From Bacteroidia bacterium (lineage in GTDB: Bacteria; Bacteroidota; Bacteroidia; J057; JAIXKT01), in contig JAIXKT010000054.1 in NCBI GenBank assembly GCA_026932145.1, positions 144,185 to 208,184 on the forward strand: a stretch of 64,000 bases of DNA. The letters run 5' to 3'. The position numbers and the translations under genes were made by a program. This document shows, piece by piece, positions 56,316-64,000 of this stretch (positions are counted from its first letter, which is position 1; each line of letters begins with the position of its first letter). The notes below the pieces were generated by a model. It was not told where the DNA came from. It did not search any database and saw only the letters and a program-made list of their open reading frames with translations.

Positions 56316-57860
56316 ATGCTTATTGCGAATGCTAAACAAATACGCACCTGCGATGAACTCATGATGTCAAAGTATCATTATCCCGGTATTTTGCTCATGG
56401 AACACGCTGGCCGGCAAGCAGCAGCAGCAATTATTGAAAAATTTTCCAACACACGCCAGTTCCTAATCGCAACTGGAAAAGGAAATAACGGAGGAGACGG
56501 CTTGGTAATCGCAAGATATTTGCATTTTTTGGGAAAAAAAATATTCGTGCTTCTGGCAGAATCACCAGATGAATTTCAGGGAGATGCACTCATTAACTAT
56601 CGAATTTCCAGCAAACTACCAATATCATTTATTCAATACAACCCTAAAGAAATCAGGGATAATTTGTATTTTTTACATGATGATACCATAATTATTGATG
56701 CTTTATTAGGAACAGCTACCGTTGGAGCAGTTACCGGAAATATAGCTGATATTATTGATATTTTAAGAGGTTATGCACATCCGGTAATAGCCATAGATTT
56801 GCCAAGCGGCTTGTCTGCGGATACCGGTTTTGTAACCACACGCCCGCTACATGCTACTTATACAGTTACGTTTCAGTTACCCAAAATTTGCCATTATGTA
56901 ACTCCTGCAAGTGATTATTGCGGCGAAATTATCGTGATTGACATCCAGATTTATCCTGAATTAATTGCTCAACAAGGGATACAGACCTATTTACTGACGG
57001 ATTCTATTGTGAAAACTTGGCGCAAAACGCGCCCCAATGATACCCATAAAGGAACTTATGGGCACGCCTTATTAGTAGGTGGTTCCAAAGGTATGGCCGG
57101 CTCTATAGCATTGTGTACCAGTGCCGCTTTAGAAGTAGGGGCGGGCTTAGCCTCTGCATTCATTCCGGCAAGTTGCAGTTGCTCTTTTCATCGAAATACC
57201 TTAGAGAATATGTCTATTGCTTATGGCGGACCTACTACTGTTTGCCTTAATGAAACGGCAGGGGAAGTTATTTCGGAGTACCTTGCAGAAAAATCCTGCG
57301 TAGTGATAGGCCCCGGTATGAGCGTTACACCCGATACTTGTGAATTTTTAAAAACAGTATTACCCAAGATCAAAGTTCCACTTATTTTGGATGCGGATGC
57401 GCTCAATATTTTAGCTGAATTTCCTGAATACTGGGAGTTTGTCCCTAATGAGACTATTGTAACCCCGCACCCTGGCGAGATGTCTCGATTGGCTAAAAAG
57501 ACAGCCCGCCAAATTCAAGAAAATCGCTTAGAAACTGCCCGTGCTTTTGCCAAAGAACGTAATGTGATTGTGGTGCTAAAAGGTGCCGGCACAATTATAG
57601 CTACCCCAGACGGGCAAGCCTGGATTAACTCTTCAGGAAACCCCGGCATGGCTACGGCAGGCTCCGGAGATGTATTGGCAGGTATGATAGCCGGATTCTT
57701 GGCACAAGGATACTCCCCCGCAACAGCTACTTGCTTAGGTGTATATCTACATGCCAAAACAGGAGATTATTTAGTACAATTTGTTGGGCAAGAAGGAATT
57801 ACGGCTAATAAGATTTTGAAAAACTGCGCTAAAACGTTTAACCAAATTATCACATCATAA
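56316..57860 (+). CDS. nnr: Bifunctional NAD(P)HX epimerase / ADP-dependent dehydratase
   Basis: Repairs hydrated NADH and NADPH. 514 residues: the N-terminal YjeF epimerase domain (about 1-220; LLMEHAGRQAAAAI, GKGNNGGDGLVIARYL, DALLGT, IDLPSGLSADTG) and the C-terminal carbohydrate-kinase-like dehydratase (about 225-514; HKGTYGHALLVGGSKGMAGS, TPHPGEMSRL, NSSGNPGMATAGSGDVLAGMIAGFLAQG). The fusion is the common bacterial form. It starts 27 bp after mqnC. Confidence 0.95.
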   Translation: MLIANAKQIRTCDELMMSKYHYPGILLMEHAGRQAAAAIIEKFSNTRQFLIATGKGNNGGDGLVIARYLHFLGKKIFVLLAESPDEFQGDALINYRISSKLPISFIQYNPKEIRDNLYFLHDDTIIIDALLGTATVGAVTGNIADIIDILRGYAHPVIAIDLPSGLSADTGFVTTRPLHATYTVTFQLPKICHYVTPASDYCGEIIVIDIQIYPELIAQQGIQTYLLTDSIVKTWRKTRPNDTHKGTYGHALLVGGSKGMAGSIALCTSAALEVGAGLASAFIPASCSCSFHRNTLENMSIAYGGPTTVCLNETAGEVISEYLAEKSCVVIGPGMSVTPDTCEFLKTVLPKIKVPLILDADALNILAEFPEYWEFVPNETIVTPHPGEMSRLAKKTARQIQENRLETARAFAKERNVIVVLKGAGTIIATPDGQAWINSSGNPGMATAGSGDVLAGMIAGFLAQGYSPATATCLGVYLHAKTGDYLVQFVGQEGITANKILKNCAKTFNQIITS

Positions 57861-57883
57861 ATTCCTGTAATTTGCCAAAATCT

Positions 57884-60800
57884 ATGCGAACACTGGGGCT
57901 GATTTTAAGTATTTGGATGCTTTTTGGGAATGGATACTCCCAGCATTGGATACCTGCGCGTAATCCGGTTCATCCCCAAAAACCATTTGATTGGATATAT
58001 TATACTACATCACATTTTGACCTTCATTATTATGGTAGATCGCGAACCTTTGGTGATAAGATAGCAAGACTTTGTGAACAAGCTTATTATGAACTTAGTA
58101 CAAGGTTAGATTTTTTGCCGGAAAATCGAATGCGCGTTTTTTTGTTTAACACTACCCTTGATTACTTTCAGGGAACTTCTGCCGCTTTATTAGATCCACC
58201 CAAATACAATGGCGTTACACTCCCCCCACAATCCACCGCTTTCGTTTGCTTTAATGACCAACAAAATCAACTATATGCAAATCTAAAAACACAAATTATC
58301 CGCGTTTATATAAAACAACTGATGAGCGGCGGCTTAGTTCAAAATATCCTGCACAATGATTTAACTTTTTATTTACCAGATTGGTACTTAGAAGGTCTAA
58401 GTGCTTACCTTGGAGCAGGTTGGACATCCACCGATGAAATGATTATTCGTGGAATAAACGTAGAAAACGCTACTCGAATTTGCTTCCAAAAGCCCAATGC
58501 CCCTGCCGCAGAAACCGTCCGAAAATCTTTATGGCGATATATTGAAAAACAATATGGTGTATCGAAGACTCCAGATATTATCTATATGACGATGGTCGCT
58601 CGGTCTGTTGAAGCCGGAATTATGACTGTGTTAGGGCTGAATATGGCCGAATTTACCCAACGCTGGGAAACTTACTTGACCCATGAATATAGCCAAAATA
58701 ATACAGAACAACCTGTTTTACAGCAATTTAAACCTACAAATACACTTCCTAAAAATAGTCGCTTAATAGTTAGCAACCTTTCCCCTGACGGAAACACCAT
58801 CGCTGCACTGTTAGAATCAAAAGGCAGAATCCGTTTATGGACGACTTCCCGCGAAGATGATAAATGGAATCCGACTGCTATTACAACCTTTAATCCCGTA
58901 ACTAAGATTATTCAGGATAAAGTTTCTTTTCCATTAACGTGGTCTCCTGACGGGAAAACGATTATCGGCACTTTACCCACCAGAAATTCATGGGAAGTAT
59001 TTTATTATCAGCCATCAACGCACGAAATCTATCGAAGTTTTCTGAAGAAACAGTTAGATTGGATTAACCATATTGCCGTTTCTCCGGATAAAAGTTCATT
59101 GGTGATAACTGCCTCCATAGATGGCCAAGTAGATTTATTTCGCCTAAATTGGCAATCAGAAACCGTTGTTCCGTTAACGAAGGATTTATTTTGGGAGTCA
59201 AATCCAGTATTTTCGCAAGATGGTAAGTCTGTTTTTTTTGCCTCTAATCGAGGCAGTTTAGATACTTTTTCACTGAAACAAATTCGGGCAGATGCAGATA
59301 TTTTTAAACTAAGTTTTAAAAATAACAATGAAGTTCAGATAGATTGCATTGTGGCAGCAGCATTAAGTAATGAATATCCGGTAGCTATGCTTTCCGCAAC
59401 TGATTTGTTAATACGCTCAGATGCGAGTGGCTTATACCAACTGATTCGATATAACTTGAATGATAAAACATGGAATTTTATTACCAATATTCGAGAGGGG
59501 CTCTTTGGCGCATCGTATTCTGCTACCACAAATCGTATAGCAATTACCAATTTTACAGATGGTAAATGGTCTGTTTTTCAAAAAGATAGCTTTTCTACGA
59601 AAGGAGTACAGATGATTCAGCCTACTAAATTTGCCCTACAAAGAATGTCAGAGGCAGATGCGTTGGTATTAAAACAGCGAGAAGATTCTTTGGAAACCGT
59701 TCGAGATTCAATGATAGCCGCCCAACCGTCTCCAGAAATACAAGATACAGTACGTAAAATTAATACTCGATATTATGTTTTTGACGAGGAAGATAATGAC
59801 ACCACCCGTAAAGATAGACGGACATACACGATAAATAAGAAGAAGAAAAGAAATCAGCCACAGGGGCCCAAAGTAAAGTCTTTATTTGATCCCAATTTTG
59901 TTCAGATAGCTTCGCCTAAGCGTTATCAAGCATATCCCAGTAAGTTTATTGTAGGTACTACTTTTGAAATGGATCCATTTTTTAAGTTTAGGTCGCCTAA
60001 TTTTGTGGAGATTCGTGATCCGTTGTTGCGCTATGAGGTTAAGGGGTCTTTTACGCCGTACATAGATTTTCGTTCAAGCGATATGGCGGTATCTGGCTCG
60101 TGGTTTTCATCACTTTGGGCGTGGCAACTTGGAGCAGACAAGATGAGCCGTTTCTTTAAAAACCCGGCACCACTACGCTACAACGCAATACGCGGTTGGG
60201 CAGGTCTAAACCGTATCTTAGGTCCCTATGAATCGGTTGGGTTATCATTAGAAACAACTTTTTTTAACAGATTAGACTTACGGCTTAAAGATAGCCGCCA
60301 ATTAGATGGAAAAGCAACGTTATACGGTGCCAGACTAAAATTTCAACATGATAATACCGTTCGGAATAAACAATTCCAACTATCTGGTACACAGGCTAAC
60401 GTAGAAGCTGTTACACAATTTAACACCAGCTACAAATCTATCTATTTTACTACGCTTACCGGTGATATTCGCCACTATCGCCCATTATTGAGGGTTTTTA
60501 CGTTAGCCTTGCGGATGAGTGCCGGAGTGAGTATGGGCATGAAACCACAACGATATTTCATAGGCGGCTGGGATAATTGGATAAATCGTGAATTTCAAAA
60601 CGAAGGTAATATTCCGATAGACCAAGATGTGCCGGAATTTTATTATAGCCAAGCAATTACCCCAATTAGAGGGCTTCCATTTAACGCTCGTAACGGTAAA
60701 CAATATTTATTGGCAAATGTTGAGCTAAGACTTCCCTTGATTGGCAATTCTTTGCACCGATTGCCCCATAAGTTCCCATACAATTTACAGTGGATTACTT

Positions 60801-61054
60801 TCTATGATGTTGGTACGGCTTGGAAAACGGGGAATCCTTTTTCGCAACGAAACCCAATAGACGTAGAATACGTTGTTCGCCCCCCCTTAACAGTGTCCGT
60901 TCAATCCCTAAAAAGTCCATTTTTGCAAAGTTTTGGTACAGGGCTGCGAGCTTTGATATTGGGATATTCTTTTCGTGCTGACGTAGCCTGGGGAATAGAA
61001 GACAATACATTATTGTCTCCCAGAGTTGGGCTTACCATCGGGTACGATTTTTAG
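57884..61054 (+). CDS. Large envelope protein: degenerate peptidase-like head, beta-propeller, outer-membrane barrel
   Basis: 1056 residues from ATG 57884. After a leader (LGLILSIWMLFGNGYSQ), residues about 25-280 resemble a peptidase-MA domain: WYLEGLSAYLG matches the usual W-x-x-EG-x-A-x-Y, but no HExxH is found. Residues about 290-580 hold TolB/PD40-type propeller repeats (LSPDGNTIAALLE, LTWSPDGKTIIGTLP, FSQDGKSVFFASNRG). A charged linker with KKKKR follows, then a C-terminal beta-barrel (about 690-1056) ending in GLTIGYDF, a terminal Phe typical of Bam-inserted proteins. It begins 23 bp after nnr. Confidence 0.75.
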   Translation: MRTLGLILSIWMLFGNGYSQHWIPARNPVHPQKPFDWIYYTTSHFDLHYYGRSRTFGDKIARLCEQAYYELSTRLDFLPENRMRVFLFNTTLDYFQGTSAALLDPPKYNGVTLPPQSTAFVCFNDQQNQLYANLKTQIIRVYIKQLMSGGLVQNILHNDLTFYLPDWYLEGLSAYLGAGWTSTDEMIIRGINVENATRICFQKPNAPAAETVRKSLWRYIEKQYGVSKTPDIIYMTMVARSVEAGIMTVLGLNMAEFTQRWETYLTHEYSQNNTEQPVLQQFKPTNTLPKNSRLIVSNLSPDGNTIAALLESKGRIRLWTTSREDDKWNPTAITTFNPVTKIIQDKVSFPLTWSPDGKTIIGTLPTRNSWEVFYYQPSTHEIYRSFLKKQLDWINHIAVSPDKSSLVITASIDGQVDLFRLNWQSETVVPLTKDLFWESNPVFSQDGKSVFFASNRGSLDTFSLKQIRADADIFKLSFKNNNEVQIDCIVAAALSNEYPVAMLSATDLLIRSDASGLYQLIRYNLNDKTWNFITNIREGLFGASYSATTNRIAITNFTDGKWSVFQKDSFSTKGVQMIQPTKFALQRMSEADALVLKQREDSLETVRDSMIAAQPSPEIQDTVRKINTRYYVFDEEDNDTTRKDRRTYTINKKKKRNQPQGPKVKSLFDPNFVQIASPKRYQAYPSKFIVGTTFEMDPFFKFRSPNFVEIRDPLLRYEVKGSFTPYIDFRSSDMAVSGSWFSSLWAWQLGADKMSRFFKNPAPLRYNAIRGWAGLNRILGPYESVGLSLETTFFNRLDLRLKDSRQLDGKATLYGARLKFQHDNTVRNKQFQLSGTQANVEAVTQFNTSYKSIYFTTLTGDIRHYRPLLRVFTLALRMSAGVSMGMKPQRYFIGGWDNWINREFQNEGNIPIDQDVPEFYYSQAITPIRGLPFNARNGKQYLLANVELRLPLIGNSLHRLPHKFPYNLQWITFYDVGTAWKTGNPFSQRNPIDVEYVVRPPLTVSVQSLKSPFLQSFGTGLRALILGYSFRADVAWGIEDNTLLSPRVGLTIGYDF

Positions 61055-61161
61055 AAGGCTGTGAAGTTTGTATTTTGAAGCCGGTTAGGTAAAAAAATAA
61101 CCATTCACTTAAATTTTTTTACTTAAATAACCCTACTTGCTTGTTGTGGATATAAATCCTG

Positions 61162-61169
61162 TAATTTTG
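61162..61169 (+). promoter_or_regulatory. Putative -7 element for the 61197 gene and the following large gene
   Basis: TAATTTTG, full match to TAnnTTTG, 18 nt before ATG 61188 and 27 nt before ATG 61197. Confidence 0.45.
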
Positions 61170-61196
61170 CCGATTGATAATTTCAATATGGTATTT

Positions 61197-61505
61197 ATGA
61201 AATTTTTGCTCACCGGGTTCTTATTAGTATTTATTTTTACAATTAATTCTTACGCCCAAGATGCTCTTAATCAGGAAAGAAAATCACCTGAAACTTTTGT
61301 AGGCACAAATAATAACCCATACGCGCCGGTAAATGCTGAAAGGATGGAAGACAGGCCGGCTAATCCGGTTATCTTACAAGCTGAAAAAGCTAAAGCAGGG
61401 GAAGTGTTTAATGTTATTCAAGATAAGCCGGAACATCCCGAGATTAACTATACTAAATATTATTCAGAAAGAAACGAAGTTACTCCACCTACAAAACCAG
61501 AATAA
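61197..61505 (+). CDS. Small secreted protein of unknown function
   Basis: 102 residues from ATG 61197 (ATG 61188 adds three residues). Signal peptide MKFLLTGFLLVFIFTINSYAQ, then a short hydrophilic, Pro/Asn/Glu-rich mature part (FVGTNNNPYAPVNAERMEDRP) without cysteines. It looks disordered. It lies one base before the start of the large surface protein gene and is probably co-transcribed with it. Confidence 0.65.
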   Translation: MKFLLTGFLLVFIFTINSYAQDALNQERKSPETFVGTNNNPYAPVNAERMEDRPANPVILQAEKAKAGEVFNVIQDKPEHPEINYTKYYSERNEVTPPTKPE

Positions 61506-61506
61506 T

Positions 61507-64000
61507 ATGAACTTCAAAAAACTACTTGTCTGGATAGGATTTTCAATAAGTTTTTTAGCTTCAATAGCTCAGCCTTCAAATGACCTCTGTACCAACGCTA
61601 TTACGCTAACGACCACAACAGGGTCTTGCTCTTCCGTTTTATACACCAACGTTGGAGCCACCATTACTGGAGAGCCGGCTGCTCCCCCCTGCTGGGTACC
61701 GCTTTTTGCCAATAATACCGTTTGGTTTAAATTTAAGCCGGATAGCTCTTCGGTATCTATCTCAACGAACTTTAGCGGAGGCACTTTGGCCAATACCCAA
61801 ATAGCTGTTTATAGTGGAACTTGCGCATCCTTAACTTTGGTAGCGTGCCAAGAAGACGCAGCACCGCCCACAATTTTAACGAATATTTTGATAATAAATG
61901 GATTAAATACAAATAATTATTACTATATTCGAGTAGATGGCAATGGCGCTCAAACGGGTACTTTTGGTATATGCGTAGAAAACGTAACTCCGCCGGGCCC
62001 ACCGGCACCTAACCAAGATTGTGTCGGCTCTACTTTTGCCTGCACCAAAAGTTCTATTAATGTTCCGAATGGGCCAATGAATGTTGGTGCTATTCAGGAA
62101 AGACCATCTTGTTTTACAATTGGTGCCGGAGAACGCGCCTCTAATTGGTACACCTTTACGATTGGAGCAAGTGGAACCTTAGGATTTACAGTTACCCCAA
62201 ATAGTGGCTCTATGATAGATTATGACTTTGCGGTGTATAACGTTACTAATGGCTGCCCTGGAACTGAGTTGATTTGTAACTATTCCGGAACTCTTGGCGT
62301 AACCGGTTTGGGGTGTACTAATGGATTAGCATGTGATCCAGTGATTAATGTTACAGCCGGCCAAACGTATGCAATCATTATAGATAGGTTTACGGCAAGT
62401 TCTACTTATGGTTTTCAATTAGACTGGTCTGGAACGGCAACTTTTGCAACACCGTTATGTAGCTTTAATACAACTACTGTATGTGCGGGAACTCAAACCC
62501 AATTTACCAGTTTAATGTCAGGCTCATATAACTACGTCTGGTCATTTGGAGACGGAACCTCAGCAAGTGGTAGTTCTCCTAGTATTACTCATACTTATCC
62601 TGGCCCCGGTACTTATACCGCTGTATTGAATGCATTCTCTACCTCCGGAGGATGCCCTGCAAGGCCTGCTACCAAAACCGTTACAGTTACGAATGGCCCA
62701 AATATAACGATCTCTCCCGGAAATACAACAATATGTTCAGGCAAAAGTGTTCAGATTAACGCAACTGCAACGCCATCCAGTAGTACAGTAGTTTCTCAAC
62801 CTACTTTTGTAAACAACACCCCGATGATTATCCCTGACGGTGGAGCTAATACCGGCAATGTTTTATTATCTCCCATAACCGTTTCGGGAATTAATAATAC
62901 TATCATTAATTCCAGCTCTATTGTATCTGTATGTTTAGATATTTTACACGCATGGGATGATGATTTAGATGTATTTTTGATTTGCCCATCTGGGCAAAGA
63001 ATTAAGTTGTTTGATGATATTGGGGGATCTGGTGATAATTTTACAGGAACATGTTTATCTCCAACAGCCACAAACGACATTTCAATAGCAGCAGCCCCTT
63101 TTACCGGAACTTTTATGACTGAAGGGGGAAACACATTTGGGGGCCTTAATGGTTGCACTGCAAATGGTACTTGGCTGTTAGAAGTTGGAGATGATGTAGG
63201 TGTTGACCAAGGTACCTTATTAGGTTGGAGTATTACATTTAACAATACTATCACCAATAGCATTTCTACTACTACTTGGGCACCAGCTGCGGGACTTTCT
63301 GCTACTAATATTTTAAATCCGGTGGCTACCCCCACGTCCACTACTACATATTTTGTAACAGTTTCAGATGCGGCAGGTTGCTCTAATACTGATTCTATCA
63401 AAATTACCGTAACTCCTTCTCCTACAACTCCTACCATAGCTAATAACGGTCCTTTGTGCCCCGGACAAACCTTAACTCTAACCGCATCAACGATTGCCGG
63501 AGCTACATACAGTTGGACAGGCCCATCTGGTTATACCTCTACAAACCAAAATCCGGTGCGCCCAAGTGTAACGTTAGCAATGGCTGGTAATTATACTTGC
63601 ATAGCGATTGTTGGAAGTTGTACATCTTTAGTAGCATCTACCAATGTAGTTATTTCCAGTGCTCCTTCAGCACCCAGCATTACCAGCAACTCTCCGGTTT
63701 GCCAAGGGGGAACAATCTCTTTATCAGTGCCATTTGTCTCTGGAACAACCTATTCATGGACAGGCCCAAATGGATTTACCGCTGCTTCAAATACAGTTTC
63801 AATTGCTGGGGCTACGTCTGCAAATGCAGGAATATACTCCATCTTTACAGTAGCCTCCGGCTGTACGAGTTTGGTGGGTACGACTACCGTTGTTGTTAAT
63901 GCTATTCCTGCAAGTCCTACGGCAGGCAGTAACAGTCCTGTATGTGCGGGCAGTACGTTGAATATGACGGCTACTACGGTAGCGGGTGCAAGTTATAGTT
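61507..64000 (+). CDS. Giant secreted surface protein with PKD, P-domain and Ig-like repeats (open at the right edge)
   Basis: No stop codon in the 831 codons visible from ATG 61507. Signal peptide KKLLVWIGFSISFLASIAQ. Two Cys-bearing beta domains follow (about 20-160 and 175-315), a PKD domain (about 320-395; YVWSFGDGTSASGSSPSITHTYPGPGTY), a proprotein-convertase-type P-domain (about 430-580; LDILHAWDDDLDVFLICPSG and GTWLLEVGDDVG), and then Ig-like repeats of the form NSPVCxGxTLxLxA...YSWTGPxGF. Proteins of this build in Bacteroidota are usually T9SS cargo acting as adhesins or in gliding; the sorting domain would lie beyond the window. Confidence 0.85.
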   Translation, partial: MNFKKLLVWIGFSISFLASIAQPSNDLCTNAITLTTTTGSCSSVLYTNVGATITGEPAAPPCWVPLFANNTVWFKFKPDSSSVSISTNFSGGTLANTQIAVYSGTCASLTLVACQEDAAPPTILTNILIINGLNTNNYYYIRVDGNGAQTGTFGICVENVTPPGPPAPNQDCVGSTFACTKSSINVPNGPMNVGAIQERPSCFTIGAGERASNWYTFTIGASGTLGFTVTPNSGSMIDYDFAVYNVTNGCPGTELICNYSGTLGVTGLGCTNGLACDPVINVTAGQTYAIIIDRFTASSTYGFQLDWSGTATFATPLCSFNTTTVCAGTQTQFTSLMSGSYNYVWSFGDGTSASGSSPSITHTYPGPGTYTAVLNAFSTSGGCPARPATKTVTVTNGPNITISPGNTTICSGKSVQINATATPSSSTVVSQPTFVNNTPMIIPDGGANTGNVLLSPITVSGINNTIINSSSIVSVCLDILHAWDDDLDVFLICPSGQRIKLFDDIGGSGDNFTGTCLSPTATNDISIAAAPFTGTFMTEGGNTFGGLNGCTANGTWLLEVGDDVGVDQGTLLGWSITFNNTITNSISTTTWAPAAGLSATNILNPVATPTSTTTYFVTVSDAAGCSNTDSIKITVTPSPTTPTIANNGPLCPGQTLTLTASTIAGATYSWTGPSGYTSTNQNPVRPSVTLAMAGNYTCIAIVGSCTSLVASTNVVISSAPSAPSITSNSPVCQGGTISLSVPFVSGTTYSWTGPNGFTAASNTVSIAGATSANAGIYSIFTVASGCTSLVGTTTVVVNAIPASPTAGSNSPVCAGSTLNMTATTVAGASYS

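Noticed and set aside
62796..63437. A 213-codon open frame on the minus strand
   Set aside because: It is fully inside the large plus-strand surface protein, which has signal peptide, PKD and P-domain; the antisense frame has a low-complexity composition and no recognised domain.

Overview
The window is a stretch of AT-rich chromosome from a member of the Bacteroidota. Four independent signs support this: secreted proteins ending in type IX secretion (T9SS) sorting domains (7445, 13029, 32104 and probably the protein running off the right edge); many starts preceded by the Bacteroidota -7 promoter motif TAnnTTTG; a DUF4249 lipoprotein; and a futalosine-pathway MqnC for menaquinone. No rRNA, tRNA or CRISPR array was found. 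The exact lineage cannot be resolved by eye.

Layout. 1-160 is the end of an IS5-type insertion sequence cut by the window edge. 181-7360 is a tight leftward gene string: M23 peptidase, metallo-hydrolase, leucine-rich protein, cysS, TPR lipoprotein, hydantoinase/dihydropyrimidinase and dapB. 7445-19367 holds secreted peptidases, a GT39-like membrane glycosyltransferase, bioB, the C-terminal half of a split transketolase, a 3-hydroxyacyl-CoA dehydrogenase and an isolated nuoM. 19375-22275 is a single-polypeptide MmeI-like (type IIL) restriction-modification enzyme next to an orphan paaB-paaC pair. 24029-27023 carries a TPR/Cys-module membrane protein overlapping a YihY-family gene.

27006-30981 is the accessory region. 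Two nearly identical, internally deleted IS5-type elements lie in direct orientation and bracket a broken small gene, an AAA_14/DUF4143 ATPase, a hairpin-rich block and an uncharacterised gene. The left element supplies the last codons and stop of the YihY gene. The right one carries a 54-bp AACT tract absent from its partner.

31326-50719 returns to chromosomal functions: YdcF family, a serine hydrolase, a K+-dependent type membrane pyrophosphatase, thioredoxin-like protein, pyrE, DUF4249 and a Na+/solute symporter, then transketolase N-half, DppC-like permease and SpoIIE phosphatase overlapping one another, metH, a GNAT enzyme, an NfuA-like protein and an SNF-family transporter. 51071-55062 is an etfB-etfA-bifunctional nuclease-frr-rfbB string. 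55176-61054 carries mqnC, the NAD(P)HX repair enzyme and a large propeller/outer-membrane protein. The right edge is an open-ended secreted protein with PKD, P-domain and Ig-like modules.

Metabolically the genes fit respiration with menaquinone (mqnC, nuoM, etfAB), acyl-CoA or aromatic acyl-CoA turnover (hbd, paaBC, etfAB), B12-dependent methionine synthesis and pyrophosphate-driven ion pumping. I see no clear new multi-gene system. The best leads are the paired deletion elements with their cargo, the Cys-module TPR protein and the degenerate peptidase-propeller-barrel protein.
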